Assembly: GCF_001942305.1 (NCBI RefSeq)
Contig: NZ_MKKE01000011.1
Coordinates: 186,001 to 250,000, forward strand
Reading direction: 5' to 3'
Origin: Saccharomonospora sp. CUA-673
Lineage (GTDB): Bacteria > Actinomycetota > Actinomycetes > Mycobacteriales > Pseudonocardiaceae
Length of the DNA: 64,000 nt
Part shown: piece after piece, positions 46,710 through 56,492 of the stretch
How the letters are laid out: the number at the start of each line of letters is the position of its first letter
How positions within the stretch are numbered: position 1 is the stretch's first letter
The notes under the pieces: model-generated
Told to the model about the DNA's origin: nothing
Seen by the model: only the letters and a program-made list of their open reading frames with translations
Database searches by the model: none
Program-made: the position numbers and the translations under genes

Positions 46710-47024
46710 GTGTCGGCGTATGCAGTCGTCCAGACTGGCGGCAAGCAGTACAAGGTCGCCGTTGGTGACGTCGTCGAGGTCGAGAAGCTCGAGGGCGAGC
46801 CGGGCACCGAGCACACCTTCCCCGCCGTGCTTCACGTAGACGGCGGCAAGGTCACGTCGGACGCCGACGCGCTGGCGAAGGTCTCGGTCACCGGCAAGGT
46901 CGTCGAGCAGACCAAGGGTCCGAAGATCCGGATCCACAAGTTCAAGAACAAGACCGGTTACCACAAGCGGCAGGGTCACCGTCAGAAGCTGACCCGCATC
47001 GAGGTCACCGGAATCAGCAAGTAA
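46710..47024 (+). CDS. rplU: 50S ribosomal protein L21
   Basis: 104 residues, with the standard opening [19 protein letters not shown] and C-terminal [20 protein letters not shown]. The GTG at 46710 was chosen over the ATG at 46695 because AGGAGA lies at proper distance and family members start at this point. It forms an operon with rpmA, 35 bp downstream. Confidence 0.97.
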   Translation: MSAYAVVQTGGKQYKVAVGDVVEVEKLEGEPGTEHTFPAVLHVDGGKVTSDADALAKVSVTGKVVEQTKGPKIRIHKFKNKTGYHKRQGHRQKLTRIEVTGISK

Positions 47025-47059
47025 GGCTTTCGCCTTTTTCCAGAGGAGACTGAGCTCAG

Positions 47060-47317
47060 ATGTCAACCAAGAAGGGCGCTTCCAACTCCAAGAACGGTCG
47101 GGATTCCAACCCGCAGTACCTGGGTGTGAAGCGGTTCGGTGGCCAGGTCGTGAAGGCCGGTGAGATCTTGATCCGGCAGCGCGGCACCAAGTTCCACCCG
47201 GGTGACAACGTCGGCCGCGGCGGTGACGACACGCTGTTCGCCCTGGCCCCTGGCTCGGTCGAGTTCGGCGAGAAGCGTGGCCGCAAGATGGTCAACGTGG
47301 TTCCGGGCGAGGGCTGA
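47060..47317 (+). CDS. rpmA: 50S ribosomal protein L27
   Basis: 85 residues beginning [20 protein letters not shown], followed by [20 protein letters not shown]. The N-terminus begins directly with the mature-type sequence, without the cleavable extension found in Firmicutes. ATG follows AGAGGAG. A strong terminator lies 31 bp after the stop. Confidence 0.98.
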   Translation: MSTKKGASNSKNGRDSNPQYLGVKRFGGQVVKAGEILIRQRGTKFHPGDNVGRGGDDTLFALAPGSVEFGEKRGRKMVNVVPGEG

Positions 47318-47347
47318 CGGCCCGTCCAGCACCACCAGTAACTCCGA

Positions 47348-47389
47348 CGAGGGGCGGGGCCGGAACATATCCGGTCCCGCCCCTCGTTT
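47348..47389 (+). terminator. Terminator after rpmA
   Basis: CGAGGGGCGGGGCCGGA-ACATA-TCCGGTCCCGCCCCTCG forms a 17-bp stem with one G-T pair and is followed by TTT. Confidence 0.9.
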
Positions 47390-47438
47390 GTCGTAGTACG
47401 CGGTTGTCCGCGTACATCGTCGTACAGGAAGGCACACC

Positions 47439-48902
47439 ATGACAACCCGATTCGTCGACCGGGCGGTGATCCACCTCGCCGCGGGCTCGGGCGGCAACGG
47501 ATGTGCCTCCGTGCACCGCGAGAAGTTCAAGCCGCTCGGCGGGCCCGACGGCGGAAACGGCGGCCAGGGCGGGGACGTCCGGCTCGTCGTCGACCCGGGT
47601 GTGCACACGCTTCTCGACTTCCACTTCCGTCCCCACGCCCGGGCCGGCAACGGCAAGCAGGGGCAGGGCGGGCACCGCAACGGCGCCGCCGGCGAGGTCC
47701 TCGAGCTGCACGTGCCCGAGGGCACCGTCGTGCTCACCGAGGACGGCGAGGTGTTGGCCGACCTCATCGGCGCCGGCACCACGTTCGTCGCCGCGAAGGG
47801 CGGCCGCGGGGGCCTCGGCAATGCCGCGCTCGCCTCGCGCGCCCGCAAGGCACCCGGCTTCGCCCTGCTCGGCGAAGAGGGGGAGGAGCGCGACCTCGTC
47901 CTCGAACTGCGGTCGATGGCCGACGTCGGCCTCCTCGGCTTCCCGTCCGCCGGCAAGTCGTCGCTGATCTCGGTGCTGTCCGCGGCCAAGCCGAAGATCG
48001 CCGACTACCCGTTCACCACCCTCGTGCCGAACCTCGGAGTCGTCACCGCGGGCGAGACCGTGTTCACCATGGCCGACGTGCCGGGGCTGATTCCCGGCGC
48101 GAGCGACGGCAAGGGCCTCGGCCTCGATTTCCTCCGCCACATCGAACGGTGCTCCGTGCTCGTGCACGTCATCGACTGCGCCACCTACGAGGCGAACCGC
48201 GATCCGCTGTCCGACCTGGACGCACTCGAGGACGAGCTCGCGCGCTACACGCCGGCGCTCGGCGACTCGATGGAGGACCGGCCGCGGGTCGTCGTGCTCA
48301 ACAAGGTCGACATCCCGGATGCCGCCGAGCTCGCCGAGTTCGTCCGGCCGGAGCTCGAGGCGCGTGGCATGCGCGTGTTCGAGATTTCGACCGTCTCCCG
48401 TGCGGGCCTGCGGGAGCTGAGCTTCGCCCTCGGCGACATCGTCGAGCAGACGCGTGCGCAGCGGCCCGCGTCCGAGCCGACGCAGATCGTGCTCGCGCCG
48501 CCCGCGGTCGACGACAGCGGGTTCTCCATCGAGCCCGATCCCGCCGACGAGGGCGCCTTCATCGTGCGCGGTGTCCGGCCCGAACGGTGGGTGCGGCAGA
48601 CCGACTTCAGCAACGACGAGGCCGTCGGCTATCTCGGCGACCGGCTCAACCGCCTCGGCGTCGAGGAGGAGCTCGCACGCATGGGCGCCGAACCGGGTTG
48701 CTCGGTCAGCATCGGCAACTACACGTTCGACTGGCAACCGTCGACGCCGGGAGCGATCACGCATCTGGCGGGCCGCGGCAGCGACCCCCGCCTGGAGCAG
48801 ACCGACCGCGTGAACGCCTCCGACCGGAAGCAGGCCCGCCGGGAACGGCGCGCCGAGCGCTGGGCCGAGATCGACGCGGCCGAGGAGAAGGGCAAACGGT
48901 GA
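47439..48902 (+). CDS. obgE: GTPase Obg/CgtA
   Basis: Ribosome-assembly and stress GTPase of 487 residues. The glycine-rich Obg fold comes first ([33 protein letters not shown]), then the G domain: [20 protein letters not shown] (G1), FTTLVPNLG (G2), [16 protein letters not shown] (G3), NKVDIPD (G4). The C-terminal OCT domain follows ([20 protein letters not shown]). ATG at 47439. Order rplU-rpmA-obgE-proB is the conserved one. Confidence 0.97.
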   Translation: MTTRFVDRAVIHLAAGSGGNGCASVHREKFKPLGGPDGGNGGQGGDVRLVVDPGVHTLLDFHFRPHARAGNGKQGQGGHRNGAAGEVLELHVPEGTVVLTEDGEVLADLIGAGTTFVAAKGGRGGLGNAALASRARKAPGFALLGEEGEERDLVLELRSMADVGLLGFPSAGKSSLISVLSAAKPKIADYPFTTLVPNLGVVTAGETVFTMADVPGLIPGASDGKGLGLDFLRHIERCSVLVHVIDCATYEANRDPLSDLDALEDELARYTPALGDSMEDRPRVVVLNKVDIPDAAELAEFVRPELEARGMRVFEISTVSRAGLRELSFALGDIVEQTRAQRPASEPTQIVLAPPAVDDSGFSIEPDPADEGAFIVRGVRPERWVRQTDFSNDEAVGYLGDRLNRLGVEEELARMGAEPGCSVSIGNYTFDWQPSTPGAITHLAGRGSDPRLEQTDRVNASDRKQARRERRAERWAEIDAAEEKGKR

Positions 48903-48957
48903 GGACGAGGGTGACCGGGCGGGCGGAGTCGACCGTGGGCGCGGTGGTGAGTCGTCG

Positions 48958-50070
48958 GTGAGCGACGTGCGCGAGGCGATCGCGGCGGCGAAACGTGTCG
49001 TGGTCAAGGTCGGATCGTCGTCGCTCACGACGGCGGGTGACGGGCTCGACGCCGCCCGGCTCGACGCCCTCGTCGACGCCGTCGCCGATCGGGTCGGACG
49101 GGGCAGCCAGGTGGTGCTGGTCTCGTCGGGCGCCATCGGCGCGGGGCTCGCCCCGCTGTCTCTGGGTGGGCGTCCGCGCGACCTCGCGACGCAGCAGGCG
49201 GCGGCCAGTGTCGGTCAGCTCGCGCTCGCCCACGCCTACGCCGCCTCGTTCGCCCGCTACGACCTCACGGTGGGGCAGGTGCTGCTGACGTCCAACGACG
49301 TCGTGCGCCGTGCGCACTATCGGAATGCCGAGCGGACCCTGGGCCGCCTGCTGACCCTCGACGCGGTGCCGGTGGTGAACGAGAACGACACGGTCGCCAC
49401 CGAGGAGATCCGCTTCGGCGACAACGACCGGCTCGCCGCGCTCGTGGCGCATCTGGTCCGGGCCGACGGCCTGATCCTGCTGTCCGATGTGGACGCCTTG
49501 TACGACGGTGATCCCCGTGCCGGTGGGACGCGGAAGATCTCCGAGGTGGCCGACGAGTCCGATCTGGACGGTCTGAAGGTCGGGATGTCGAGCTCCGGTC
49601 TCGGTACCGGGGGGATGATGTCGAAGGTCGCCGCGGCGCGGACCGCCGCCTCGGCCGGGATCCCCGCCCTCATCGCCGCGGCCGCCCAGGCTGTCGACGC
49701 GCTCGGCGCCGCCGATGCCGGCACGGCGTTCCGGCCCGCGGGCAAACGCCTGTCGGCTCGCCGGTTCTGGCTCGGCTACGCCGCCGGCACGCACGGCAGG
49801 CTCTACCTCGACGACGGTGCCGTGAACGCGGTCGTGCGGCGGCGCCGGTCGCTGCTGGCCGCCGGAATCGTCGGCGTGGACGGCGATTTCGACGCCGGCG
49901 ACGTGGTCGACCTCGTCGACCCCGCGCAGCGGGTCGTGGCCAGGGGCGTCGTGAACTACGACGTGGCCGAGCTGCCCGACATGATCGGCCGCTCGACACA
50001 CGAGCTTCCCGACGAACACCGCCGGGAGGTCGTTCACGCCGACGACCTCGTGCCGCTCGGCCGCCGCTGA
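48958..50070 (+). CDS. proB: Glutamate 5-kinase
   Basis: First step of proline synthesis. The 370-residue protein has the amino-acid kinase domain (VVVKVGSSSLTTAGDGLD, VSSGAIGAGL, VVNENDTVATEEIRFGDND, LLSDVDALYDGDPR, GTGGMMSKV) and then a PUA domain (RLYLDDGAVNAVVRRRRSLL, FDAGDVVDLVD). GTG at 48958 was chosen at the start of homology; its Shine-Dalgarno is weak. proA, usual downstream partner, is absent here and must be elsewhere. Confidence 0.95.
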   Translation: MSDVREAIAAAKRVVVKVGSSSLTTAGDGLDAARLDALVDAVADRVGRGSQVVLVSSGAIGAGLAPLSLGGRPRDLATQQAAASVGQLALAHAYAASFARYDLTVGQVLLTSNDVVRRAHYRNAERTLGRLLTLDAVPVVNENDTVATEEIRFGDNDRLAALVAHLVRADGLILLSDVDALYDGDPRAGGTRKISEVADESDLDGLKVGMSSSGLGTGGMMSKVAAARTAASAGIPALIAAAAQAVDALGAADAGTAFRPAGKRLSARRFWLGYAAGTHGRLYLDDGAVNAVVRRRRSLLAAGIVGVDGDFDAGDVVDLVDPAQRVVARGVVNYDVAELPDMIGRSTHELPDEHRREVVHADDLVPLGRR

Positions 50071-50105
50071 CGGTGCGGTTGACGGGTGCCGCGCCGCCGG
50101 ACGGT

Positions 50106-51386
50106 TCAGCGCAGTTCGGAGCCGCGCGTCTCCGGCAGGCGCAGGATCACCAGGAACGCCACGGCCGCGGCGGCGGCGACGTACCAGAAGAACGCCACGG
50201 CCATGCCCGCGTCGGACAGTGCGGTGATCACCAGCGGCGCCGTGCCGCCGAAGACCGCGACCGTGAGGTTGTACCAGGCGCCGATGCCGAGCGCGCGTAC
50301 CGACGTGGGGAACAGTTCGCTCATGATCGCCGGCGCGATCGAGGTCATCGCGGTGTAGAGCGTCAGTCCGACGCCGAACACGACGAGCAGTCCCCAGAAT
50401 CCGGGCCGCACGAGGCTCGACAGCGGCACGATCAGAATCGCCGTCGCCGCCGACCAGGCGAGCAGTTGGGGGCGGCGGCCGTAGCGGTCGGCCAGGGCGC
50501 CCATCGGGTACTGCAGGAGCACGAACAGTGCCGTCGCGAGGGACAGCGCGAGGAACACGTCCACGTCGTCGGCGCCGCGCGTGTTGACCGCGAACGGGGT
50601 GAGCGCGCTGAAGAACGTGTAGTAGCACAGCGTCGAGAGCATCGTGAAGCCGACGAGGTAGCCCACGGCCTTCGGATGCCGGCTCAAGGTCGTCAGCAGG
50701 GGCCTGCGCACCCGGCGTGCGGTCGACTTGTTGTCCTCGAACTGCTCGGTCTCGGCCAGGTTGGTACGCAGCCACAGCGCCACGATGCCGAGCACGCCGC
50801 CCAGGATGAACGGCAGTCGCCAGCCCCAGTCGTACAGCGCCTCGTCGCTCATCACGCGCGCGAGCGTGAAGCCGAGCAGCGAGGCCAGCAGCACGGCCGT
50901 GCCGGTCGAGATGTAGAAGAACGACGAGTAGCGGCCGCGGCGGTCCGCCGGTGCGATCTCGCCGAGATAGGCCGAGGCGTTGGACACCTCCCCGCCGAGT
51001 GACATGCCCTGCGCGATGCGGGCCAGCAACAGCATGATGGGCGCGAGCCAGCCGACCTGGTCGAAGGTCGGCAGGACGCCGATGACGATCGATCCGCCCG
51101 CCATCAGCACGATCGTGAAGATCATGGCCGGCCTGCGGCCGCGGACGTCGGCGAACCGTCCGATCAGGAGTCCGCCGAGCGGGCGGAAGAAGAACGCCAG
51201 CGCGTAGGTCGCGAACGTGTTGATCGTGGCGAGCTCTCCGGGAAAGAACGCACTCGCGAAGTAGATGCTGAACGTGGCGTAGATCGTCCAGTCGAACCAT
51301 TCGAGCGCGTTGCCCGCGCTGGCGGCGACGAGGCGCCGCACCGGCAGCCTGTGTGGTCTGGACACGTGGGTATCCGGCTCGGCCAT
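50106..51386 (-). CDS. MFS transporter, metabolite:H+ symporter (KgtP/ShiA-like)
   Basis: Twelve-helix major facilitator of 426 residues. The MHS-family features are visible: ASAGNALEWFDWTIYATFSI, FFFRPLGGLLIGRFADVRGR (loop 2-3 motif), ARIAQGMSLGGEVSNASAYL and ALADRYGRRPQLLAWS. Relatives import alpha-ketoglutarate, shikimate, citrate or proline/betaine; the substrate is not determined here. ATG at 51386 follows GGAGGAG. It sits between proB and the helicase gene, where proA-nadD genes are usual. Confidence 0.9.
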   Translation of the reverse strand: MAEPDTHVSRPHRLPVRRLVAASAGNALEWFDWTIYATFSIYFASAFFPGELATINTFATYALAFFFRPLGGLLIGRFADVRGRRPAMIFTIVLMAGGSIVIGVLPTFDQVGWLAPIMLLLARIAQGMSLGGEVSNASAYLGEIAPADRRGRYSSFFYISTGTAVLLASLLGFTLARVMSDEALYDWGWRLPFILGGVLGIVALWLRTNLAETEQFEDNKSTARRVRRPLLTTLSRHPKAVGYLVGFTMLSTLCYYTFFSALTPFAVNTRGADDVDVFLALSLATALFVLLQYPMGALADRYGRRPQLLAWSAATAILIVPLSSLVRPGFWGLLVVFGVGLTLYTAMTSIAPAIMSELFPTSVRALGIGAWYNLTVAVFGGTAPLVITALSDAGMAVAFFWYVAAAAAVAFLVILRLPETRGSELR

Positions 51387-51569
51387 GTCGCTCCTCCACA
51401 TCGGTGTGGCATCGCACAGGTGCCCGGCGCGGGCGCAGGGCATCGGCACTGTGCCACAGCGCGAAGAAACGCGGAAGTGCTGACATGGCGGGAAAATCCG
51501 TTCTGTCCTGAGTGTCCGAAAGTGCGATCACCGGCCGTCGGTCAGGGACGCCGGTCGCGGGTTTCGGGG

Positions 51570-53671
51570 TCAGCTCGTGGACGCGAGCGCGAACGGCAGC
51601 ACGGCGTCGGCGCCGGCGCGGCGGAGGAGTCGCCCGGCGACGGTCATCGTCCATCCGGTGTCGACGAGGTCGTCGACCAACAACACGGGACCGTCGAGCT
51701 CGCCCACGCCCTCCTGGACGTCGGCGGGCACGTGAATGCGCTGCCACAGGTCGGCCAGTCGGACGGCGCTGTTGGCGCGCCGTGGTGGCGGCCCGTCGGC
51801 GTCGAGCGTGCCGATCAAGCGCAGCCTGCCGGTCGAGGCCAGCCTGCTCGCGAGGTCGGCCACGAGCCGCCCGCGGCGTCCCGAGCCCATGGCGACCACG
51901 CCGACGGGCCGGGTCTGCCAGTCCCACGACGCCAGTACGTCGATGCAAGCTTTGAACAGGTCGTCGGGCACCGGTCCGTCGGGCGCCTCGGGGCCCAGCA
52001 GGTCGCGCAGTCGTCCGCCCCAGGCGAGATCGGTCAGCCTGCCGACGACCCGGCCCGGTGCGGATTGCTCGTCGGCCGCGATCCGGCCGGACAGGGGTAC
52101 CTCCAGCGCGGCCAGTCCGGTCGGCCACTGCTTGCGGGGTGCGAGCTCGACCCCGGGCCGGGCCAGCGCCTCCGCGGTCTCGGTGGCGACGTCGCCGGAG
52201 ACCTCGGCCGACCAGCGGGTGTCGGTGCAGTTGTCGCACCGGCCGCACGGGGCGGCCTCCGGATCGTCCAACTGCGTGCGCAGGAACTCCATCCGGCAGG
52301 ACCGGGTCGCGGCGTAGTCGAGCATCGCCCGCTGTTCGGCCTCCCGGGCGGTGCGGACGCGCTCGTACCGCTCGGCGTCGTAACTCCACGCCTGTCCCGT
52401 GCCGACCCAGCCGCCCTTGACGCGTCGCACGGGCCGTCGACGTCGAGGACCTTGAGCACCATCTCCAGCCGGGAGCGGGACAGTTCGACCCGCGGTTCGA
52501 GTGCGGCTGTCGACAGTGGACGGTCGGCCACCGCGAGCGCGTCGAGCACCTGCGCGACGCGTTTCTCGTCGGGGAAGGCGAGCGATCCGAAGTAGTCCCA
52601 GATCGCCCGGTCCTCCGGACCGGGCAGCAGTACGACCTCGGCCCGCTCGACGCCGCGGCCCGCGCGGCCGACCTGTTGGTAGTAGGCGATCGGCGAGGAC
52701 GGCGCTCCCAGGTGGACGACGAAGCCGAGGTCGGGCTTGTCGAAACCCATTCCCAGCGCCGACGTGGCGATGACGGCCTTGACGCGATCGGCGAGCAGGT
52801 CGTCCTCGATGCTCTGCCGTTCGGTGGGGTCGGTCTTACCGGTGTAGGCCGCGACCGCGTGGCCGCGGCGGGCCAGCAGCGCCGCGGCGTCGTGGGCGGC
52901 GGCGACGGTGAGCGTGTAGACGATGCCGGATCCGGGCAGCTCGCCCAGGTGTTGCGCGAGCCAGGCGAGCCGGGCCGTCTCGGTGGGCTGGTCGACGACC
53001 GAGAGGCGGAGACTCGCGCGATCAAGCGGTCCTCGCAGCACCAGCGTGCCGGACTGGCGACCGATGCCGAGCTGCTCGGCCACGTCGGTGGCGACCCGGT
53101 CGTTGGCCGTCGCGGTGGTGGCGAGCACCGGAACGCCGTCGGGCAGCTCGGCGAGCAGGGTGCGCAGGCGCCGGTAGTCGGGGCGGAAATCGTGGCCCCA
53201 GTCCGAGATGCAGTGCGCCTCGTCGACCACCAGCAGTCCGGCGCTCGCGGCGAGCTTCGGCAGCACCGCGTCCCGGAAGTCCGGGTTGTTCAGCCGTTCG
53301 GGGCTCACCAGCAGCACGTCGACGTCGCCGGCGTCGACGCCGGTCTGCACCTCGTCCCACTCCTGTTGGTTGGCCGAGTTCATGGTCGCGGCGCGGATGC
53401 CGGCGCGGGAGGCGGCCGCGATCTGGTTGCGCATCAGCGCCAGCAACGGCGAGATGATCACGGTCGGCCCCGCGCCGCGTTCCCGCAGCAATGCCGTGGC
53501 CAGGAAGTACACGGCCGATTTGCCCCAGCCTGTGCGCTGCACGACGAGTGCGCGCCGCTTCTCGGCGACGAGGGCCTCGATGGCGGTCCACTGGTCGTCG
53601 CGCAGGCTCGCGTGCTCGCCCGCCAGGGCCCGCAGGAGTGTGCTCGCTCGGTCACGAAGTTCGGTGCTCAC
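51570..53671 (-). CDS. RecQ-family DNA helicase fused to a phosphoribosyltransferase-like domain; one frameshift in sequence
   Basis: About 700 residues. RecA-like helicase domains: VVQRTGWGKSAVYFLATALL (Walker A variant), LLVVDEAHCISDWGHDFRPD (DEAH), TTATAND, ATSALGMGFDKPDLGFVVHL and QQVGRAGRGVERAEVVLLPG. After one missing base near 52430 come the zinc site CRMEFLRTQL and CGRCDNC. The last 200 residues are not RecQ-like and contain WQTRPVGVVAMGSGRR and VLLVDDLVDTGWTMTVAGRL, the PRPP-binding loop pattern of type I phosphoribosyltransferases. GTG at 53671. This combination is known in actinobacteria but its role is not. Confidence 0.87.
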
Positions 53672-53987
53672 GGGTCCAGCTCTACACGCCCGGACCGACA
53701 GGACGCGCGCCGCGCCCGAAATCGGTGACGCGAACGGACCGTTCGCGCCGGAATGTGTCCCAGGTCACCATGCGATCGCGTCATGGGGCGCGTCCGGGGA
53801 GGTCTCCTCCGCGCCGGACCGGGGAGCCGGCGGCGCGCGGCGCGTCCCCCAGATCGCCGCGCGCACCCCCGCGCCGTGCGGTTCGACCCCGCAGGGAGGC
53901 CGAACCGCACGGCGCGGATCTGGGGTCGACCGGGCGTCGATCGGGGACTCGCGGCACGTCGTGCGAGGTCGGATAAGGTAGGCAGTC
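53672..53987. other. Gap between helicase and nadD genes
   Basis: A 316-bp divergent region. Apart from the long hairpin at 53847 and a TAAGGT box 8 nt before the nadD ATG, nothing recognisable was found. Confidence 0.4.
53847..53925. repeat. Long two-tier inverted repeat upstream of nadD
   Basis: Inner arms GCGCCGTGCGGTTCG (53871-53885) and CGAACCGCACGGCGC (53901-53915) pair perfectly over 15 bp. Outer arms CCCCAGATC and GATCTGGGG (53847-53855 and 53917-53925) extend the stem across an asymmetric loop. It lies in a divergent region, so it is not a simple terminator; it could be an operator, an attenuator or a cruciform-forming repeat. Confidence 0.6.
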
Positions 53988-54601
53988 ATGTCGCCGCGTC
54001 GCATTGGGGTGATGGGGGGCACCTTCGACCCCGTGCACCACGGCCACCTCGTCGCAGCCAGTGAGGTCCAGGCCAGGTTCGAACTCGACGAGGTCGTGTT
54101 CGTCCCCACCGGCCAGCCCTGGCAGAAGACCGATCGGGTCGTGACCCCGGCCGAGGACCGCTATCTGATGACGGTCATCGCCACCGCGTCCAACCCGGTT
54201 TTCTCCGTCAGCAGGGTCGACATCGACCGCGGCGGGCAGACCTACACGGTCGACACGCTGCGGGACCTGCGCCAGGCGTACCCCGACGACGACCTGTTCT
54301 TCATCACCGGCGCGACGCGCTCCAGCAGATCCTCACCTGGCGTGCGGCCGACGAGGTCTTCGCCAACGCGCACTTCATCGGCGTCACGCGGCCCGGCTAC
54401 AGGCTCGACGACGACCATCTGCCGCCCGGCAAGGCCACGCTCGTCGAGGTCACGGCCATGGCGATCTCGTCGACCGCCCTGCGGGAGCGGGTCGGGGCGG
54501 GGGAGCCCGTCTGGTATCTCGTGCCCGACGGCGTCGTGCGCTACATCCACAAGCGCGGCCTCTATCGCCCGGATCACGTCCAACGGGGCGGAGCGGACTG
54601 A
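53988..54601 (+). CDS. nadD: Nicotinate-nucleotide adenylyltransferase, one frameshift in sequence
   Basis: Makes deamido-NAD from nicotinate mononucleotide and ATP. About 204 residues: [20 protein letters not shown] (nucleotidyltransferase GxFDPxHxGH), [21 protein letters not shown]. One base is missing near 54314; restored sequence is [20 protein letters not shown], then [15 protein letters not shown] (ISSTxxR motif) and [20 protein letters not shown] at 53988. Being essential in actinobacteria, the break is best read as a sequence error. Confidence 0.93.
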
Positions 54602-54662
54602 CGTGTCGGGCCCTGCGGGTACCCTGCATCCCGCGTACGAACCGATCCCGGAGGGCACCACC

Positions 54663-55064
54663 GTGGCAGCGACGGCCGAAGCACGAGACCTCGCGAACGT
54701 GGCCGCGCACGCGGCCGCGGACAAGAAGGCGACCGACATCGTCGTGCTCGACGTCTCGGACCAGTTGGTCATCACCGACGCGTTCGTCATCGCCTCCGCG
54801 GCCAACGAGCGCCAGGTCGGCGCGATCGTCGACAACGTCGAGGAACAGCTGCGCAGGGCCGGGCACAAGCCCGTGCGCCGCGAGGGGACCCGAGAGGGCC
54901 GCTGGGTGCTGCTCGACTTCGTCGACGTCGTCGTCCATGTGCAGCACGACGACGAGCGCTCCTTCTACGGCCTCGAGCGGCTGTGGAAGGACTGCCCGCG
55001 GATCGAGATCGACGGACTCGAGGCCGCGGTGGCCCGCGCCGCCGAGGACACGGACGACTCGTGA
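54663..55064 (+). CDS. rsfS: Ribosomal silencing factor RsfS
   Basis: Binds L14 and blocks subunit joining in stationary phase or starvation. 133 residues: [60 protein letters not shown] and [12 protein letters not shown] are the DUF143/RsfS hallmarks. GTG at 54663 follows GGAGGG; an earlier GTG at 54603 would add 20 unconserved residues. It overlaps the phosphatase gene by four bases. Confidence 0.94.
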   Translation: MAATAEARDLANVAAHAAADKKATDIVVLDVSDQLVITDAFVIASAANERQVGAIVDNVEEQLRRAGHKPVRREGTREGRWVLLDFVDVVVHVQHDDERSFYGLERLWKDCPRIEIDGLEAAVARAAEDTDDS

Positions 55065-55672
55065 GCGTCGAGCGCCTCGTTCTGTGGCGGCACGGCGAGA
55101 CCACCTACAACGCCGCCGGCCGCATGCAGGGACATCTCGACTCGGCCCTGACCGAGGTCGGATGGAACCAGGCGCGGTTCGCCGCGCCCGCGCTCTCGCG
55201 GTTCGAACCGGAGCTGGTGATCGCCTCCGACCTGCGTCGGGCCACCGACACGGCCACCGTGCTCACCGAGGCCATCGGCGTGCCGCTGCGCCTCGACAAG
55301 CGCTTGCGCGAGACGCACCTCGGCGAGTGGCAGGGTTTGACCGGCGCCGAGGTCGACGCGCAGGCGCCGGGGGAGCGGGAACGGTGGCGCCTCGACGCGA
55401 CGTGGGCACCGCCGGGCGGGGAGAACCGCATCGACGTGGCCGAGCGTGCCGCCGACGTCGTGGGCGACCTGCTGCGCGACGAGCACGACTACGGCACGGT
55501 GTTGCTGGCCGCCCACGGCGGGCTGATCGTGGCGCTGACCGCCTATCTCGTCGACCTGCCGGTCGCCGTGTGGCCGTCGCTCGGCGGCATCGGCAACTGC
55601 CACTGGGTCGACCTGCGCTACCGCGACGATCGCTGGCGGCTGCACGCCTACAACGCCGGCATCACCGGCTGA
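55061..55672 (+). CDS. gpgP: Histidine phosphatase, probable glucosyl-3-phosphoglycerate phosphatase
   Basis: 203-residue phosphoglycerate-mutase-like phosphatase with the RHG motif [20 protein letters not shown] and the second His in [14 protein letters not shown]. In mycobacteria the gene at this place (Rv2419c, after rsfS) is GpgP, which makes glucosylglycerate for methylglucose lipopolysaccharide. The neighbouring octT homologue supports the same role. GTG at 55061 overlaps rsfS. The substrate is inferred from synteny. Confidence 0.85.
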   Translation: MSVERLVLWRHGETTYNAAGRMQGHLDSALTEVGWNQARFAAPALSRFEPELVIASDLRRATDTATVLTEAIGVPLRLDKRLRETHLGEWQGLTGAEVDAQAPGERERWRLDATWAPPGGENRIDVAERAADVVGDLLRDEHDYGTVLLAAHGGLIVALTAYLVDLPVAVWPSLGGIGNCHWVDLRYRDDRWRLHAYNAGITG

Positions 55673-55678
55673 GCGCGC

Positions 55679-56482
55679 ATGGCCGGATCGCCGTCGACGT
55701 CACCGCCGCGGTCGACTCCACCGTCACCGTCGCCGCGGATCCTGGTCCTCGGTGATTCGCTGAGCTTCCACGGCCCCGACAGCGGCCATCCCTCCGACGA
55801 ACCCCGGCTGTGGCCGAACGTGTGCGCCCACGAGCTCGGCGGGGAAGCGGTGCTGTTCGCCGGGTTCGGCTGGACGGCACGCGACGCCTGGTGGGCGTTG
55901 ATCGGCGATCCCCGGCTGTGGGCCGAACTGCACCGGGCCGATGTCGTCGTCCTGGCCGTGGGCAGCATGGACACGCTGCCGTCGCCGTTGCCGACCTATC
56001 TGCGTACGGGGTTGCGGTACCTGCGCCCCGACCGGCTGCGCCGGCTCGCCCGCGGCGGGTACCGGGTGGCGCAGCCGGTGCTGGCGAAGCTGACCCGCGG
56101 CCGCCCGGCCGTGCTGCCGGCCCGCCTCACCGAGCGGTACCTCGACACGTCCGTCGGGGCGTTGCGGGTGCTGCGCGACGACCTGCCGATCGTCGGCTGG
56201 CTGCCGTCGGTGCACCGTTCGGCAGCCTACGGCGGGGTCCACACCGAACGCGCGGCGACGCACGGCCGGCTGGTCGCGTGGGCCGAACGGACCGACGTGC
56301 CGATGGTGGACATCGGCGCGGTGGTCGGCGAGCACGTGCTCGGCGGGCACGGCAACCCGGACGGTATGCACTGGGGCTGGGACGGTCACGCCGCGGTCGG
56401 TCGGGCGATGGCCGCGCGGATCGCACCGTTGGTGGCGAGCGCGAACTCCGCGGGTTCCGAAATGGGGCCTTTGGGCCCGTAA
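55679..56482 (+). CDS. octT: SGNH-fold acyltransferase, probable diglucosylglycerate octanoyltransferase
   Basis: 267-residue GDSL/SGNH-type protein: RILVLGDSLSFHGP (nucleophile Ser), VVLAVGSMDTLPSPLP, and the C-terminal DGMHWGWDGHAAVG with the catalytic Asp and His. Its place after gpgP matches Rv2418c, the octanoyltransferase acting on diglucosylglycerate in methylglucose lipopolysaccharide synthesis. A Ser/Pro-rich head of 19 residues may not be translated; start ATG at 55679 has no good Shine-Dalgarno. Function by synteny and motif. Confidence 0.82.
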   Translation: MAGSPSTSPPRSTPPSPSPRILVLGDSLSFHGPDSGHPSDEPRLWPNVCAHELGGEAVLFAGFGWTARDAWWALIGDPRLWAELHRADVVVLAVGSMDTLPSPLPTYLRTGLRYLRPDRLRRLARGGYRVAQPVLAKLTRGRPAVLPARLTERYLDTSVGALRVLRDDLPIVGWLPSVHRSAAYGGVHTERAATHGRLVAWAERTDVPMVDIGAVVGEHVLGGHGNPDGMHWGWDGHAAVGRAMAARIAPLVASANSAGSEMGPLGP

Positions 56483-56485
56483 GGT
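56480..56485 (+). promoter_or_regulatory. -10 box for leaderless degV-like gene
   Basis: TAAGGT, which overlaps the octT stop codon, ends exactly 7 nt before GTG 56493; no Shine-Dalgarno is present. Confidence 0.45.
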
Positions 56486-56492
56486 GGCGCAC

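Noticed and set aside
53988..54662. nadD-rsfS as a single fused gene
   Set aside because: The apparent fusion comes from the missing base near 54314; in the restored frame nadD stops at 54601 and rsfS has its own GGAGGG and GTG.
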